Source: Terrirubrum sp051646285 (GTDB taxonomy: Bacteria; Pseudomonadota; Alphaproteobacteria; Rhizobiales; Beijerinckiaceae). Taken from it: a stretch of DNA of 64,000 bases. The stretch covers positions 1 through 64,000 of the forward strand of contig JBOFCU010000324.1 in the NCBI GenBank assembly GCA_051646285.1. The letters are read 5' to 3'. Below, piece by piece: positions 55,092-64,000 of this stretch. The notes beneath the pieces are model-generated. The model did not search any database and was not told where the DNA came from. It saw only the letters and a list, made by a program, of their open reading frames with translations. The position numbers were made by a program, and so were the translations under genes. The stretch's first letter is position 1; every line of letters starts with the position of its first letter.

Positions 55092-56273
55092 TTGACTGTC
55101 GCTGCACTGATCGTTGCTGCCGGTCGCGGATTGCGGGCTGGCTCCGATGGTTTGCCGAAGGCTTACCGGCCCATTGGTGGCGAGCCGATGCTGTTGCGCA
55201 CGCTGCGTCTTTTTGCTGACCATCCCGCAGTCAGCATGATCATGGTGGTGATCCATCCCGACGATCAGCCGCTGTGTGATGGCGTGCTGGCACGGCTGGG
55301 CACGTTCAAACCTGTCATGGTGGCTGCCGGTGGCGCATCGCGGCAGGAATCGGTTTTGCGCGGGCTGGAAGAAATGGCCTTCATGCCGAGCGAGATTGTG
55401 CTGGTGCATGATGCCGCCCGGCCCTTTGCCGATGCGGCTCTGATTGACCGCGCCATTGCGGCAGCAAAACATCACGGTGCCGCCGTGCCGGCGCTGCCCG
55501 TGACGGATACGCTTGTGCAGGTCAGCGGCTCTGTCGTGTCCGGCCATCCGGCGCGCGATATATTGCGGGCCGTGCAAACACCGCAGGCCTTTCAATTTCA
55601 AACGTTGCTGATGGCCCACCGCCGCGCGGCATCGCGCGGGCAGATGGATTTTACCGATGATGGCGCTGTAGCCGGTGCCATGGGTGTTGACGTGCATGTG
55701 TTCGATGGCGATGCGCGCAATGTCAAAATCACCTGGCCGCAGGATTTTGCCGAGGCGGAACGGCGTTTGTTGGAGGCAACCCCCATGATCGTGCGCGTCA
55801 GCAATGGTTACGATGTCCATGCTTTTGGTGAGGGCGACCATGTCTGGCTTGGCGGCGTGCCTATTCCCCACACGCATGGTCTGACCGGCCACTCCGATGC
55901 CGATGTTGTGCTGCATGCGATCACAGACGCGGTGCTTGGCTTGATTGGTGATGGCGACATCGGCACACATTTTCCGCCCACTGACGAACGCTGGCGCGGC
56001 GCGGCCTCCGATCAATTTCTGGCCTATGCGGTGGAGCGGCTGCGCGTCCGTGGCGGCGTGCTGGATCACATCGACGTCAATCTCGTCTGCGAGCGTCCGA
56101 AAATTGCGCCTGTGCGTGAGGCCATGCGCGCGCGCATTGCAGAGATTGCCGCTGTTGCAATTGGCAGCGTAGCGATCAAGGCGACCACCTCCGAAGGGCT
56201 TGGATTTACCGGGCGCAGCGAAGGCATTGCGGCGCTTGCGACAGTGACGGCCCGCGTGCCAAGCTCAGGCTGA
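55092..56273 (+). CDS. ispDF: Bifunctional IspD/IspF (MEP pathway)
   Basis: 393 residues from the TTG at 55092, selected because GGAAGGA lies at the right distance and the product starts LTVAALIVAAGRGLRAG. IspD (about 1-230) makes CDP-methylerythritol (VLVHDAARPFAD); IspF (about 235-393) makes the cyclic diphosphate (NGYDVHAFGEGD, GHSDADVVLHAITDA). The fusion is typical of alphaproteobacteria. The isoprenoid product feeds quinones. Confidence 0.95.
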   Translation: MTVAALIVAAGRGLRAGSDGLPKAYRPIGGEPMLLRTLRLFADHPAVSMIMVVIHPDDQPLCDGVLARLGTFKPVMVAAGGASRQESVLRGLEEMAFMPSEIVLVHDAARPFADAALIDRAIAAAKHHGAAVPALPVTDTLVQVSGSVVSGHPARDILRAVQTPQAFQFQTLLMAHRRAASRGQMDFTDDGAVAGAMGVDVHVFDGDARNVKITWPQDFAEAERRLLEATPMIVRVSNGYDVHAFGEGDHVWLGGVPIPHTHGLTGHSDADVVLHAITDAVLGLIGDGDIGTHFPPTDERWRGAASDQFLAYAVERLRVRGGVLDHIDVNLVCERPKIAPVREAMRARIAEIAAVAIGSVAIKATTSEGLGFTGRSEGIAALATVTARVPSSG

Positions 56274-56322
56274 GCCGCCGCCTGTTCACTGCGTGAATAT
56301 CGCGCTCGCCAGAGGTGATGCC

Positions 56323-56817
56323 ATGACTGCCGACAGCGCCCTTGTTGACCTCGCCCGCGAAGTGCTGGACCGGGCCCGGTCACAGAAACTGAAAATCGTG
56401 ACGGCCGAGAGCTGCACCGGCGGGCTTGTTGCCATGCTGCTCACGGAAATCGCCGGGTCGTCGGACGTGTTTGAACGCGGATTCGTGACCTATTCAAACG
56501 ATGCCAAGAGCGAAATGCTGGGCGTTGCGCCGGATATAATCGCCAAGAATGGCGCGGTGAGCGAGCCTGTTGCGCGCTCCATGGCAGAAGGTGCCGTCAA
56601 ACAGTCCCATGCTGATGTTGGTGTGGCCATTACGGGTGTTGCCGGTCCGGGCGGCGGCAGCGCGCACAAGCCGGTCGGGCTTGTGCATATCGCGGTCTAT
56701 CGCAAAAAGAACGGCACGCGGCACGGCATTTTTCAATTTGGCGATCTGCCGCGCCGCGATATTCGCGAGCGCGCCGCGCGTGATGCCCTGATGATGCTCA
56801 TGCACGCCATGGCCTGA
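56323..56817 (+). CDS. pncC: CinA-type nicotinamide-nucleotide amidohydrolase
   Basis: 164 residues from the ATG at 56323 (AGAGGTGATG upstream). The stand-alone CinA C-terminal domain: TAESCTGGLVAMLLTEIAGSS, ERGFVTYSNDAKSEMLGV and ITGVAGPGGGSAHKPVGLVHIAV. Deamidates NMN to NaMN in pyridine-nucleotide salvage. The N-terminal CinA half is absent. It follows ispDF by 49 bases. Confidence 0.9.
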   Translation: MTADSALVDLAREVLDRARSQKLKIVTAESCTGGLVAMLLTEIAGSSDVFERGFVTYSNDAKSEMLGVAPDIIAKNGAVSEPVARSMAEGAVKQSHADVGVAITGVAGPGGGSAHKPVGLVHIAVYRKKNGTRHGIFQFGDLPRRDIRERAARDALMMLMHAMA

Positions 56818-56840
56818 GCCATGTTTTCAGGCCGAGATTT

Positions 56841-59123
56841 TTAATGCGCTTTCATGCCACGGATCATGGCTGACACCACGTCGGAATAATTGTCGCTCCA
56901 TGGCTTGACGCCTGCGGTGCGTGCTGGCTCGTTCCAGCCCTGCTCCGGCGTGAATGCCGTCAGCGGCTGCGGATTGCGCGCGATGGCAACAACAATGGAT
57001 GGCATCCACAGGCGTGCAGCATAATTGCCGTCCTTGAATGCGTCCTTGGCGAATTTGCGGTCGTCGCGCACGCGGATGGTGTAACCGAGTTCGTCAGCCA
57101 GCGCCGTCAGCACGGATGTCAATTCAAGATGGCGGTTGGAAATGTGCATGACCAGCACGCCATGGGCAGCCATCTTGTCGAAATACATCTGTACCGCTTC
57201 ACGCGTCATCAAATGAACGGGAATGGAGTCAGACGAAAATGCATCAATGACGATAATATCCTTGGCAGCCGCGGCTTCATCGGCAAGCGTCAGGCGCGCA
57301 TCGCCCAGGATAATGGGCGCTTGCGGCATGCAATCACTGACAAAACGGAAGCGATTGGGATCACGGGCGAGACGGATGACTTCCGGGTCAATTTCAAAGA
57401 AGCGCCAGCTTTCCTGCCCCGTGGCATGGCAGGCCATTGAACCTGCGCCCAGACCGACAACACCGACATGGCGCACGCTGTTGCCCGCCCGCGTGAGATT
57501 GACGGCGCTCGTAATCGCACCGGCCGGATTATAATAGGTCAGTGGTTCGCGCTTGCCGTAACTGGCGGATTTTTCATCGAGGATCAGACGCTCGGCCCCA
57601 TGCAATGTGGTGCCATGGGCCAATGCGCGGAAGGTTCCATTGGCGAAATCGCGCACGACATGGACACCGAAAAAGGAGCGCGCAACTTCGACAACCTGAC
57701 CGGAACGGGTGGTGCTGGCGAGCACGACCATGACAAGCACAGCGCCGGTGAATGCCAACAAGTGCTGGCGGTTCTGCCGCATCATCCAGCCTGCCGCCAC
57801 AACAGCGACCATGGTGGCACTGACGAGGACCGGATGGGCCATGGCATGCAGAATGGGGCCGCCGAAAAGAAGCAGCAGCAACGCGCCAGTGCCAAGGCCA
57901 ATGCGGCGCAGAATGGCGTCGCGCCCGCCCTGCCACAGGGCCGGATGGCAGAACAAGGCAGCAAACAGCAGGATGGGATATTCATGCGTGTTGTTAAAAA
58001 TCAGCGGGGCCACAAGTGCGGCCAGCGTGCCGCCGACAACGCCACCCAGTGACATATAAAAATAGAACTGCGTCAGCGCCTGCGCTGATGGCCTCCGCTG
58101 CACAAGCTCATGATGCGCGCACAATGTCAGAATAAAAAAGGAGGTTGTGCCCAGGGCGAGCGACAGCAATGTCGGCAGGTTGACGCCGATGATCAGCAGC
58201 ACAATGGCGCAGACAAAGGCGTAAGGCTGCACCGCCTTGATGAATGTGTAGGACAAGATCGGCTTGCTCTGGAACGCGACAATAAATGTCAGCAGAAACA
58301 GCGCCAGCGGGATCACCCACAAAAACGGCGCAGCCGCAATATCCGTGGAAATATAGGCGGTGAAGGCCACCAGCAATCCGGATGGCACGGCGGACAGGCC
58401 AATCCATGCCAGTTTTTGTGCGCCCGGTATGGCAACGGCTGTCTCGGGTTCCGCGTCGGCCAGGGTCTTGCCTCTCACTGCAAAACTCGCTGCCATCGCG
58501 ATCAGCGCGAGCAGAAATGCAAATGTCCATGACCAGGCCTGCAGCTGTTTGGGCAGCGTGAAATTCGGCTCGATCAGCAATGGATAGGCAAGCAGTGCCA
58601 GCAGGCTGCCGATGTTGGAGGCAGCATACAGAAAATAGGGGTCATGCGCCTGCGGGTGACCCGTCCGCGCAAACCACGCCTGCAACAGCGGCCCGTTGGC
58701 GGAGACGGCGAAAAACGGCAGGCCGATGGACACGAAAAACAATCCGAACAGCCACAGCACCGGGCCATCAGCTGGCGGCCTGTCCCACCCTTGCGCGATG
58801 CCGAGCGGCAGGGCCACGCCGATCACAAGCGCCATCACCGCGATATGCACGAGGGCAGCCTTGCGCACACTGAGATATTTGGTCAGCACATGGGCGTAAC
58901 TATAACCGCAGAGCAGGACGGCCTGAAAAAATACCGTCGCCACCGACCATACGCCGGGTGATCCCCCCAGTTTCGGCAGCACCAGTTTGGCGAACATGGG
59001 CTGCACGACAAACAGCAGGCTGGCCGAGGTAAACAGGGCCGCAGCAAAAACCGTGATGACCAGATGCGGGAGCGATGCCGTCTGTTTCTGGGTATAGGTT
59101 TGGGTCAGGTCGCCTGCCGGCAT
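56841..59123 (-). CDS. Fused MFS-like/spermidine-synthase-like membrane protein
   Basis: 760 residues. Residues about 20-470 hold about a dozen membrane helices, then residues about 480-740 a SpeE-like methyltransferase-fold domain: VGVVGLGAGSMACHATG, FFEIDPEVIRLA, IDAFSSDSIPVHLMTREA. Family proteins are annotated fused MFS/spermidine synthase, but true aminopropyltransferase activity is unproven for this fusion. Converges with pncC. Confidence 0.8.
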   Translation of the reverse strand: MPAGDLTQTYTQKQTASLPHLVITVFAAALFTSASLLFVVQPMFAKLVLPKLGGSPGVWSVATVFFQAVLLCGYSYAHVLTKYLSVRKAALVHIAVMALVIGVALPLGIAQGWDRPPADGPVLWLFGLFFVSIGLPFFAVSANGPLLQAWFARTGHPQAHDPYFLYAASNIGSLLALLAYPLLIEPNFTLPKQLQAWSWTFAFLLALIAMAASFAVRGKTLADAEPETAVAIPGAQKLAWIGLSAVPSGLLVAFTAYISTDIAAAPFLWVIPLALFLLTFIVAFQSKPILSYTFIKAVQPYAFVCAIVLLIIGVNLPTLLSLALGTTSFFILTLCAHHELVQRRPSAQALTQFYFYMSLGGVVGGTLAALVAPLIFNNTHEYPILLFAALFCHPALWQGGRDAILRRIGLGTGALLLLLFGGPILHAMAHPVLVSATMVAVVAAGWMMRQNRQHLLAFTGAVLVMVVLASTTRSGQVVEVARSFFGVHVVRDFANGTFRALAHGTTLHGAERLILDEKSASYGKREPLTYYNPAGAITSAVNLTRAGNSVRHVGVVGLGAGSMACHATGQESWRFFEIDPEVIRLARDPNRFRFVSDCMPQAPIILGDARLTLADEAAAAKDIIVIDAFSSDSIPVHLMTREAVQMYFDKMAAHGVLVMHISNRHLELTSVLTALADELGYTIRVRDDRKFAKDAFKDGNYAARLWMPSIVVAIARNPQPLTAFTPEQGWNEPARTAGVKPWSDNYSDVVSAMIRGMKAH

Positions 59124-59264
59124 TGCTTCTCTCCTGCGATCTATGGGGGGACCGTAAGGACAGAAGGTTAAATCCGGCTTATGGATTCACGCGATGGATT
59201 CAGCCGTTTGCGCCAAAGCGCAGATATTACGCCATTTTCCGGTGCGCGTGACGATGCGCGCTGT

Positions 59265-59717
59265 CTATGCGGCCGTGTAAACCTGTTTGGCCCGCTCCTC
59301 GAACGCATGGGTGAACATGCGGAATATGCGGTCAAACACCGCGCCGGCAACGGCAGCCAGTATGCGGCTCTTGAATTCATAGGAAATATAGAAATCGATA
59401 ACGCAGCCATCCGGGTCTGGCAGAAATGTCCAGCGGTTTTCGAGAAAGCGGAATGGCCCATCGATATATTCGACCAGAATTTTCATCGCGGGCTCATCGA
59501 GCGTGACGCGGCTGGTAAAGCGTTCGTTAATGGATTTGTAGCCGACCGTCATATCCGCCACGATCACCGGCCTGCCCTCGCCGTCTTCTGTCCGGCGCCG
59601 GACTGTCAGGGCTGAGCAGAATGGCAGGAACTGCGGATATTTTTCCACATCTGCGACAAGCGCAAACATCTGCGCGGCGCTGAACTTGACCGGATGGCGC
59701 GTGCGAAAGGAAGGCAT
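59265..59717 (-). CDS. Coq10/RatA-like START-domain protein
   Basis: 150 residues filled by a polyketide-cyclase/START fold: SAAQMFALVADVEKYPQFLPFCSAL, then FEERAKQVY at the end. Relatives bind ubiquinone (Coq10) or act as the RatA ribosome factor; linkage with lipA points to the quinone-binding group. It lies six bases after lipA on the same strand. Confidence 0.85.
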   Translation of the reverse strand: MPSFRTRHPVKFSAAQMFALVADVEKYPQFLPFCSALTVRRRTEDGEGRPVIVADMTVGYKSINERFTSRVTLDEPAMKILVEYIDGPFRFLENRWTFLPDPDGCVIDFYISYEFKSRILAAVAGAVFDRIFRMFTHAFEERAKQVYTAA

Positions 59718-59723
59718 CGTGTT

Positions 59724-60728
59724 TTAATGGCCAAACCGCGCCAGACGCGCTGCCCTCAGTTTGGCAAAATCATCCCCGGCATGATGTGATGATCGGGTCA
59801 GCGGTGTTGATGACACGAGCAGGAAGCCTTTTGTTCCGGCGATTGTGGCGAAGCTCTTGAATTCGTCGGGCGTGACAAATCTCACAACCGGGTGATGCTT
59901 GCGTGTGGGTGCCAGATATTGGCCGATGGTCAGAAAATCGACTTCGGCCGTGCGCAGATCATCCATCAGCTGCAACACCTCGTTGCGCTCCTCACCCAGC
60001 CCGACCATGATGCCGGACTTGGTGAAAATGGTCGGGTCCAGCTCCTTGACCCGCTGCAACAGCCGGATGGAATGGAAATAGCGTGCGCCCGGCCGCACCG
60101 TGAGATACAGCGACGGCACGCATTCAAGATTGTGATTGAACACATCCGGTTTGGCCGCGACCACAACCTCCAGTGCGCCTTCCTTACGCAGGAAATCCGG
60201 CGTCAGAATTTCGATGGTGGTGTTGGGGGCGGCGATGCGGATCGCCCGGATGACCTTGGCAAAATGGTCGGCCCCGCCATCGGCAAGATCATCGCGGTCC
60301 ACCGATGTGATCACCACATGCTCAAGGCCGAGTTTGGCCGTCGCGTCGGCCACTTTTTGTGGCTCATCCGGGTCCAGCGGGGCCGGCATGCCGGTTTTGA
60401 CATTGCAGAAGGCGCAGGCGCGCGTGCAGGTGTCACCCATGATCATGAAGGTGGCGTGCTTCTTTTCCCAGCATTCCCCGATGTTGGGGCAGCCCGCCTC
60501 CTCGCACACGGTGACGAGGTTGTTTTCTTTCACGATGCGGTTGGTTTCAGCCCATTTGGGCGAGCCTGGTGCTTTCACCCGGATCCAGTCGGGTTTGCGC
60601 AGCAGTTCGTGATCCGGCCGTTTCGCCTTTTCCGGGTGGCGTGGACGACTGACGGCGCTTGCGACTTCGCTTGCGACATCGCTGGTGCGCGGGTCTTTCC
60701 CGCCGAGAAGGTCAAGCACCACAGCCAT
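59724..60728 (-). CDS. lipA: Lipoyl synthase
   Basis: 334 residues from the ATG at 60728, overlapping the stop of the upstream gene (ATGA). The auxiliary cluster cysteines 75, 80 and 86 (CEEAGCPNIGEC) and radical-SAM cysteines 101, 105, 108 (CTRACAFC) are present. It inserts sulfur into octanoyl domains of 2-oxoacid dehydrogenases. A longer frame to 60971 would overlap the previous gene and is rejected. Confidence 0.96.
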   Translation of the reverse strand: MAVVLDLLGGKDPRTSDVASEVASAVSRPRHPEKAKRPDHELLRKPDWIRVKAPGSPKWAETNRIVKENNLVTVCEEAGCPNIGECWEKKHATFMIMGDTCTRACAFCNVKTGMPAPLDPDEPQKVADATAKLGLEHVVITSVDRDDLADGGADHFAKVIRAIRIAAPNTTIEILTPDFLRKEGALEVVVAAKPDVFNHNLECVPSLYLTVRPGARYFHSIRLLQRVKELDPTIFTKSGIMVGLGEERNEVLQLMDDLRTAEVDFLTIGQYLAPTRKHHPVVRFVTPDEFKSFATIAGTKGFLLVSSTPLTRSSHHAGDDFAKLRAARLARFGH

Positions 60729-61066
60729 CAGGCAATCATCCTTGCAAGCAACACAACAGCCGCCGCACCTATTGCGGCGGTCACGATCTTTGCCACCAGC
60801 GGGTTGCGGATGGCAAGTGAAAGCCCCAGCGCCCGCAGCACCAGCGTGCCGAGGAACAATCCCAGAAATCCGGTGATGGCATAGCGCAGCAGCCCGCCGC
60901 CACCAACGATAAAACTGGCCAAGAACCCGCCAACCGATCCAACGATGAGAGGCGGCATCAGCACCGCCCAATTGACCGGCGGGCTGCCAGCCTTCTCAGG
61001 CGGCAGCACGGACATCCGGGGGTCCCCATCCCGGTAATGCGGCGGTTTCTGGCGTCGTGGCGGCAT
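60728..61066 (-). CDS. Small membrane protein, GlsB/YeaQ-like
   Basis: 112 residues, three hydrophobic segments in the last 80 (LMPPLIVGSVGGFLASFIVGGGG, AITGFLGLFLGTLVLRALG, AKIVTAAIGAAAVVLLARM). The glycine-rich SVGGFLASFIVGGGGLL pattern resembles the GlsB/YeaQ/YmgE (transglycosylase-associated) family, but the match is partial. A start at 61015 is also possible. It is translationally coupled to lipA. Confidence 0.6.
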   Translation of the reverse strand: MPPRRQKPPHYRDGDPRMSVLPPEKAGSPPVNWAVLMPPLIVGSVGGFLASFIVGGGGLLRYAITGFLGLFLGTLVLRALGLSLAIRNPLVAKIVTAAIGAAAVVLLARMIA

Positions 61067-61160
61067 TTTACCGATATGGTCTTTGTGCGGGCATGGGTAA
61101 AGATGGGTGCTGCGGATTTATGTCATTGGCCTGCTGGTCATGGCAGGCTAGAAGACGATC

Positions 61161-62330
61161 ATGCAACGCTTTATGCTCTCCAGAACGGCCCTGTCTCGCG
61201 CCGCCGCTGCCCTGCTGTGCGCCTTGCTGGCCGCCTGCGGCTCAAAGGCGCAGGGTGTGCTGCTGCCAACAGGATTCCAGCAAGCCGGAACCAGCAAGGT
61301 CGAAATTCTGGTTGCCACCACGCGCAGCAGTGAGGATGCCGGGCCGGGCGAGATGTTCACGGGCGAGCGCGCGATCGGACTGAACTTTGCAGATATTGCC
61401 ATTTCCATTCCACCTGACAGCGCCCGCCAGCCGGGCGAAATTCAATGGCCGTCATCCAAGACAGCGAATCCGGCGACCGATTTCGTGACTTTGCGGGCCG
61501 ACCGGATTGACCAGCCGACGGCGCTGAAGCGGCTTTATAGCCGGGTTGCCAAAGCGCCGCAGCGCCGGGTGCTGCTGTTCATTCATGGCTACAACACGCG
61601 CTTTGAGGAATCTGTCTACCGTTTTGCCCAGATCATGCATGATTCCAAAGCGTCTGTGGTGCCGCTGCTGTTTACCTGGCCATCACGCGGGCAGCTGCTG
61701 GATTACCCCTATGATCATGAGAGTGCGACCTATTCACGTGATGCACTGGAAGCCATTCTGCAAACACTCTCGAAAGACAAATCGGTCGGCGAAATCTCCA
61801 TTCTCGCTCATTCCATGGGCAACTGGGTCGCTGTGGAAGCGCTGCGGCAGATGGCCATCCGTGGTGGCGGTATCGCGCCAAAAATCAAGAATGTCATGCT
61901 GGCCGCGCCCGATATTGATGTGGATGTGTTCCGCCGCCAGATGCGCACCATCGGCGAGAGGCACCCGCCTTTTACGATCTTCGTGTCGCGTGACGACAAG
62001 GCGCTGTCTTTTTCCAAGCGCATTGCCGGCAGCAATGACAGGCTTGGCGGCATTGATCCCGAACAGGAACCCTACAAGTCACGCCTGAAAGAATTGTCGA
62101 GTAACCGCGTGACCATCATTGATCTCACGGATGTCCAGTCCGGTGACAGTCTTGGCCACACGAAGTTCGCGCAATCGCCCGAGGTTGTGCAGATGATTGG
62201 CGGACGGCTCGCCAGCGGGCAGAAACTGAACGAAAGCGGCGGTTTTGGCCAGACACTCGGCTCTACAGCCGTTGGCGTCATTTCCGGTATTGGCAATGTC
62301 ACTGGACGCGTCGTATCGGGCGCACGCTAA
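61161..62330 (+). CDS. Alpha/beta hydrolase lipoprotein (DUF900)
   Basis: 389 residues. Signal peptide with a clear lipobox LLAAC (Cys26). The core matches DUF900: LLFIHGYNTRFEESVYRFAQ, TWPSRGQLLDYPYDHESA and nucleophile elbow ILAHSMGNW. Likely a membrane-anchored esterase-like enzyme. Substrate unknown. It is divergent from the lipA transcript. Confidence 0.87.
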   Translation: MQRFMLSRTALSRAAAALLCALLAACGSKAQGVLLPTGFQQAGTSKVEILVATTRSSEDAGPGEMFTGERAIGLNFADIAISIPPDSARQPGEIQWPSSKTANPATDFVTLRADRIDQPTALKRLYSRVAKAPQRRVLLFIHGYNTRFEESVYRFAQIMHDSKASVVPLLFTWPSRGQLLDYPYDHESATYSRDALEAILQTLSKDKSVGEISILAHSMGNWVAVEALRQMAIRGGGIAPKIKNVMLAAPDIDVDVFRRQMRTIGERHPPFTIFVSRDDKALSFSKRIAGSNDRLGGIDPEQEPYKSRLKELSSNRVTIIDLTDVQSGDSLGHTKFAQSPEVVQMIGGRLASGQKLNESGGFGQTLGSTAVGVISGIGNVTGRVVSGAR

Positions 62331-62374
62331 GGCAGTGCATTGGCCTGCCTTGGCGCATCAGCTTGACGGTGTAT

Positions 62375-62977
62375 TTATTCAGCGGTCAGGCCCAATGCTT
62401 CGCGAAAACGGGCCTTGGCATGCGCGCCCTCACGCAATGGCACCAGACGCGGATAATCGGCGCTGCTGATTTTCACGATCCGCACGCGCGGCCCGGCCCC
62501 TATTTTCGCAACATCGCTTGCAAGCTGTTCAAGATCATCTTCGCTGTTGATCACGTCAGCATCGGCAATGCCGCACCCGCGCGCAATGGCGGCGAGATCA
62601 GCGGTGATGGTGTGGCTCGCTTGGGCGCCGGTTTCACCATACAGACTGTTGTCGAGCACAATGATGGTGAGATTGTGCGGCTGTTGCAGGGCGATGGTTG
62701 CGAAGCTGCCCATCCCCATCAGCATTTCGCCATCCCCCGTGATGGCGATGACGGGCTTATCGGGCTGCGCCAACGCAAGCCCCAGCGCCAGCGAAGCGGT
62801 GCCACCCATCGCGCCCCAGAGATAAAAATTTTTCGGTGTGTCGCCGCTCGCTGCGACATCATAGGTTGATGCACCCAATCCCGTGACAACAAGTGCATCG
62901 CCCCGGTCACGCAACAGGCGGGCCACGGCCTTGCGGCGATCCAGACGGTTTGATTTTTGCGGGGCGGACTGTGCCAT
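62375..62977 (-). CDS. TPP-dependent decarboxylase, C-terminal (beta) subunit, sulfopyruvate/phosphonopyruvate type
   Basis: 200 residues. A TPP-enzyme C-domain: TGDGEMLMGMGSFATI is the TPP/Mg motif (GDG...N with LDNSLYGETGAQ). With the next gene it forms a split enzyme, as in sulfopyruvate decarboxylase ComDE. Neither CoM nor phosphonate genes are nearby, so the 2-oxoacid substrate is unknown. It begins 18 bases after the alpha subunit. Confidence 0.82.
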   Translation of the reverse strand: MAQSAPQKSNRLDRRKAVARLLRDRGDALVVTGLGASTYDVAASGDTPKNFYLWGAMGGTASLALGLALAQPDKPVIAITGDGEMLMGMGSFATIALQQPHNLTIIVLDNSLYGETGAQASHTITADLAAIARGCGIADADVINSEDDLEQLASDVAKIGAGPRVRIVKISSADYPRLVPLREGAHAKARFREALGLTAE

Positions 62978-62995
62978 GGATGTTTTCGGCCTGAT

Positions 62996-63553
62996 TTATT
63001 TTGTGAAGACTTTTGCGCCAATCAGGCGCTGGGACAACAGCACAGCGACCGACGAGCCGCCGCTGTAAACCATCGAGGCAGCATGGCGCACAACATCACC
63101 AACTTCGGCCGGATGGTCGGCGCGCTGCACCTGCATGCCCATGAGTTTCAGCGCATCCGCAGTGGTGGAACCCATCGGCACTTGCCATGGATTAAATTCG
63201 CCCCACTCCCCGCGCATGGTTACAAGCATCAGCAATGGAAATTTGCAGATTTTGGTCAGCGACAGCATGTTGATGCAATTGCCGACGCCGCTGGATTGCA
63301 TCAGCAGGGCCGACCGCTGGCCGCCGAGCCACGCACCGGCTGATACTGCGATACCTTCTTCTTCGGTGGTGAGCGCGATGCCACGCATATGCGGGTGGGC
63401 TTGAACAGCGGTGATCAATTCCGCATGTCCACCATCCGGCACATAGGGCACCTGCCGGACATCGAACTCTTCCAATATCCGCAGGATGCTGGCGGGCCAA
63501 GTTCCGGCTGACGATAGGAGCGCTTGAGATGGCGAGAGTGTCTGGTTCATCAT
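62996..63553 (-). CDS. TPP-dependent decarboxylase, N-terminal (alpha) subunit
   Basis: 185 residues. A TPP-enzyme N-domain with the cofactor-activating Glu in ALTTEEEGIAVSAGAWLGG and MQSSGVGNCINMLSL. The size matches ComD-like alpha subunits. It is upstream of the beta subunit in one transcript. Confidence 0.82.
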   Translation of the reverse strand: MMNQTLSPSQALLSSAGTWPASILRILEEFDVRQVPYVPDGGHAELITAVQAHPHMRGIALTTEEEGIAVSAGAWLGGQRSALLMQSSGVGNCINMLSLTKICKFPLLMLVTMRGEWGEFNPWQVPMGSTTADALKLMGMQVQRADHPAEVGDVVRHAASMVYSGGSSVAVLLSQRLIGAKVFTK

Positions 63554-63661
63554 TCACGCATTCCAGCACGGGGCTGGAGCGCATGACAAATCATATCACG
63601 CGCGCAGCGCTCCGCGCGCTGTGCATAACGCAAGCGGCTGAATTATCCGTGGGCAGTGATT

Positions 63662-64000
63662 TCAGTTTCTCTTTGGCGCGCTGATGGAGCCGGTCGTTTC
63701 CGGGCTGGTTGTTGCAGCCGGTGCCTGGCCGGCCTGCACAATGCCGGCCTTGGCCTGCGGCGTGCACACAACATGGTCGTTGAAAACGTAACAGACGCTC
63801 ATGTCGCCGGTGCGGTGATTGACGCGGAACACGCCACCCTCGCGCTCGTGACGCGATGCGATGAGCGCATATTCACCGGCGGGCTGGGTGACTGCGCCCT
63901 CGCCTGCGCCATAGCATAGCGTGACACCAATCGTGCCTTCTTTCAGGCCATACTGGCAGGCTGTCACCTCGCCACTGAAACGGTCGATGCGGTAGACGCG
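63662..64000 (-). CDS. Unidentified protein with repeated (Y/F)R(I/V)xxxTG motif (N-terminus beyond right edge)
   Basis: Open to the window edge; at least 112 residues. Two similar units are seen: YRIDRFSGEVTACQYG and FRVNHRTGDMSVCYVFN, each with an aromatic-R, a (T/S)G and a Cys. The tail is Ala/Pro/Thr-rich. I do not recognise the family. The GTG at 63967 is internal, since the frame continues to base 64000. Confidence 0.6.
   Translation of the reverse strand, partial: RVYRIDRFSGEVTACQYGLKEGTIGVTLCYGAGEGAVTQPAGEYALIASRHEREGGVFRVNHRTGDMSVCYVFNDHVVCTPQAKAGIVQAGQAPAATTSPETTGSISAPKRN

Noticed and set aside
55056..56069. 337-codon open frame opposite ispDF
   Set aside because: Shadow of ispDF; no start context or domain.
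59892..60884. 330-codon open frame opposite lipA
   Set aside because: Shadow of lipA, whose six cluster cysteines are intact.

Overview
The window looks like ordinary core chromosome of an alphaproteobacterium of the order Hyphomicrobiales (Rhizobiales). The evidence is gene order and protein type: dusB-ntrB-ntrC-ntrY-ntrX-hfq-hflX on one strand, fused ispDF, nnrD-glnB-glnA, a sufCDS-sufT-sufA module, an Omp25/31-type beta-barrel, TTT (TctABC) transport and an Irr-like box before catalase. Base composition looks high-50s to 60 % G+C by eye. I cannot name the genus. I see no transposase, phage gene, rRNA or CRISPR.

Layout. 1-4.5 kb: Fe-S assembly (sufC cut by the left edge, sufD, sufS, sufT-like, sufA), with an opposite-strand acetyltransferase between sufT and sufA. 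4.6-15.1 kb: a diguanylate cyclase, the RNA helicase RhlE, an alpha/beta hydrolase, a Flp-pilin-like small protein, an outer-membrane barrel, parE, two small membrane proteins and a YfhO-type membrane protein. 15.1-15.44 kb: a 335-base gap with two intergenic palindromic repeats and a terminator. 15.4-19 kb: glnA, glnB and the NAD(P)H-hydrate repair gene. 19-23 kb: tctCBA divergent from a lactonase-like amidohydrolase.

23.1-30.6 kb holds the most unusual unit: four closely spaced same-strand genes for a D-Ala-D-Ala-ligase-like ATP-grasp enzyme, an MFS transporter fused to two extracytoplasmic sensor-like domains, an ABC-type substrate-binding lipoprotein-like/periplasmic protein with no ABC permease or ATPase nearby, and a PAS-GGDEF-EAL c-di-GMP enzyme. 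It reads like a synthesis, transport, sensing and second-messenger module. The function is my inference.

30.7-37.2 kb: catalase, aquaporin, ndk, tRNA-Ser(UGA), a large CoA-transferase and rlpA. 37.3-43.6 kb: a tightly overlapping operon dacC-tmk-holB-metG-tatD-MBL hydrolase plus a 48-residue membrane protein. 43.8-45.4 kb: a DUF4336 protein and mazG. 45.5-55 kb (minus strand): dusB-ntrBC-ntrYX, then hfq-hflX and a coupled 78-residue membrane protein. 55-64 kb: ispDF, a CinA-type amidase, a fused MFS/spermidine-synthase-like protein, coq10-like and lipA, a DUF900 lipoprotein, a split TPP decarboxylase (sulfopyruvate decarboxylase-like) and a protein cut by the right edge.

How they work together: nitrogen status passes through GlnB to NtrB/NtrC and on to glnA. 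NtrY/NtrX is a second, membrane-linked branch. Hfq/HflX add RNA-level control. Two c-di-GMP enzymes of different design lie in the window.
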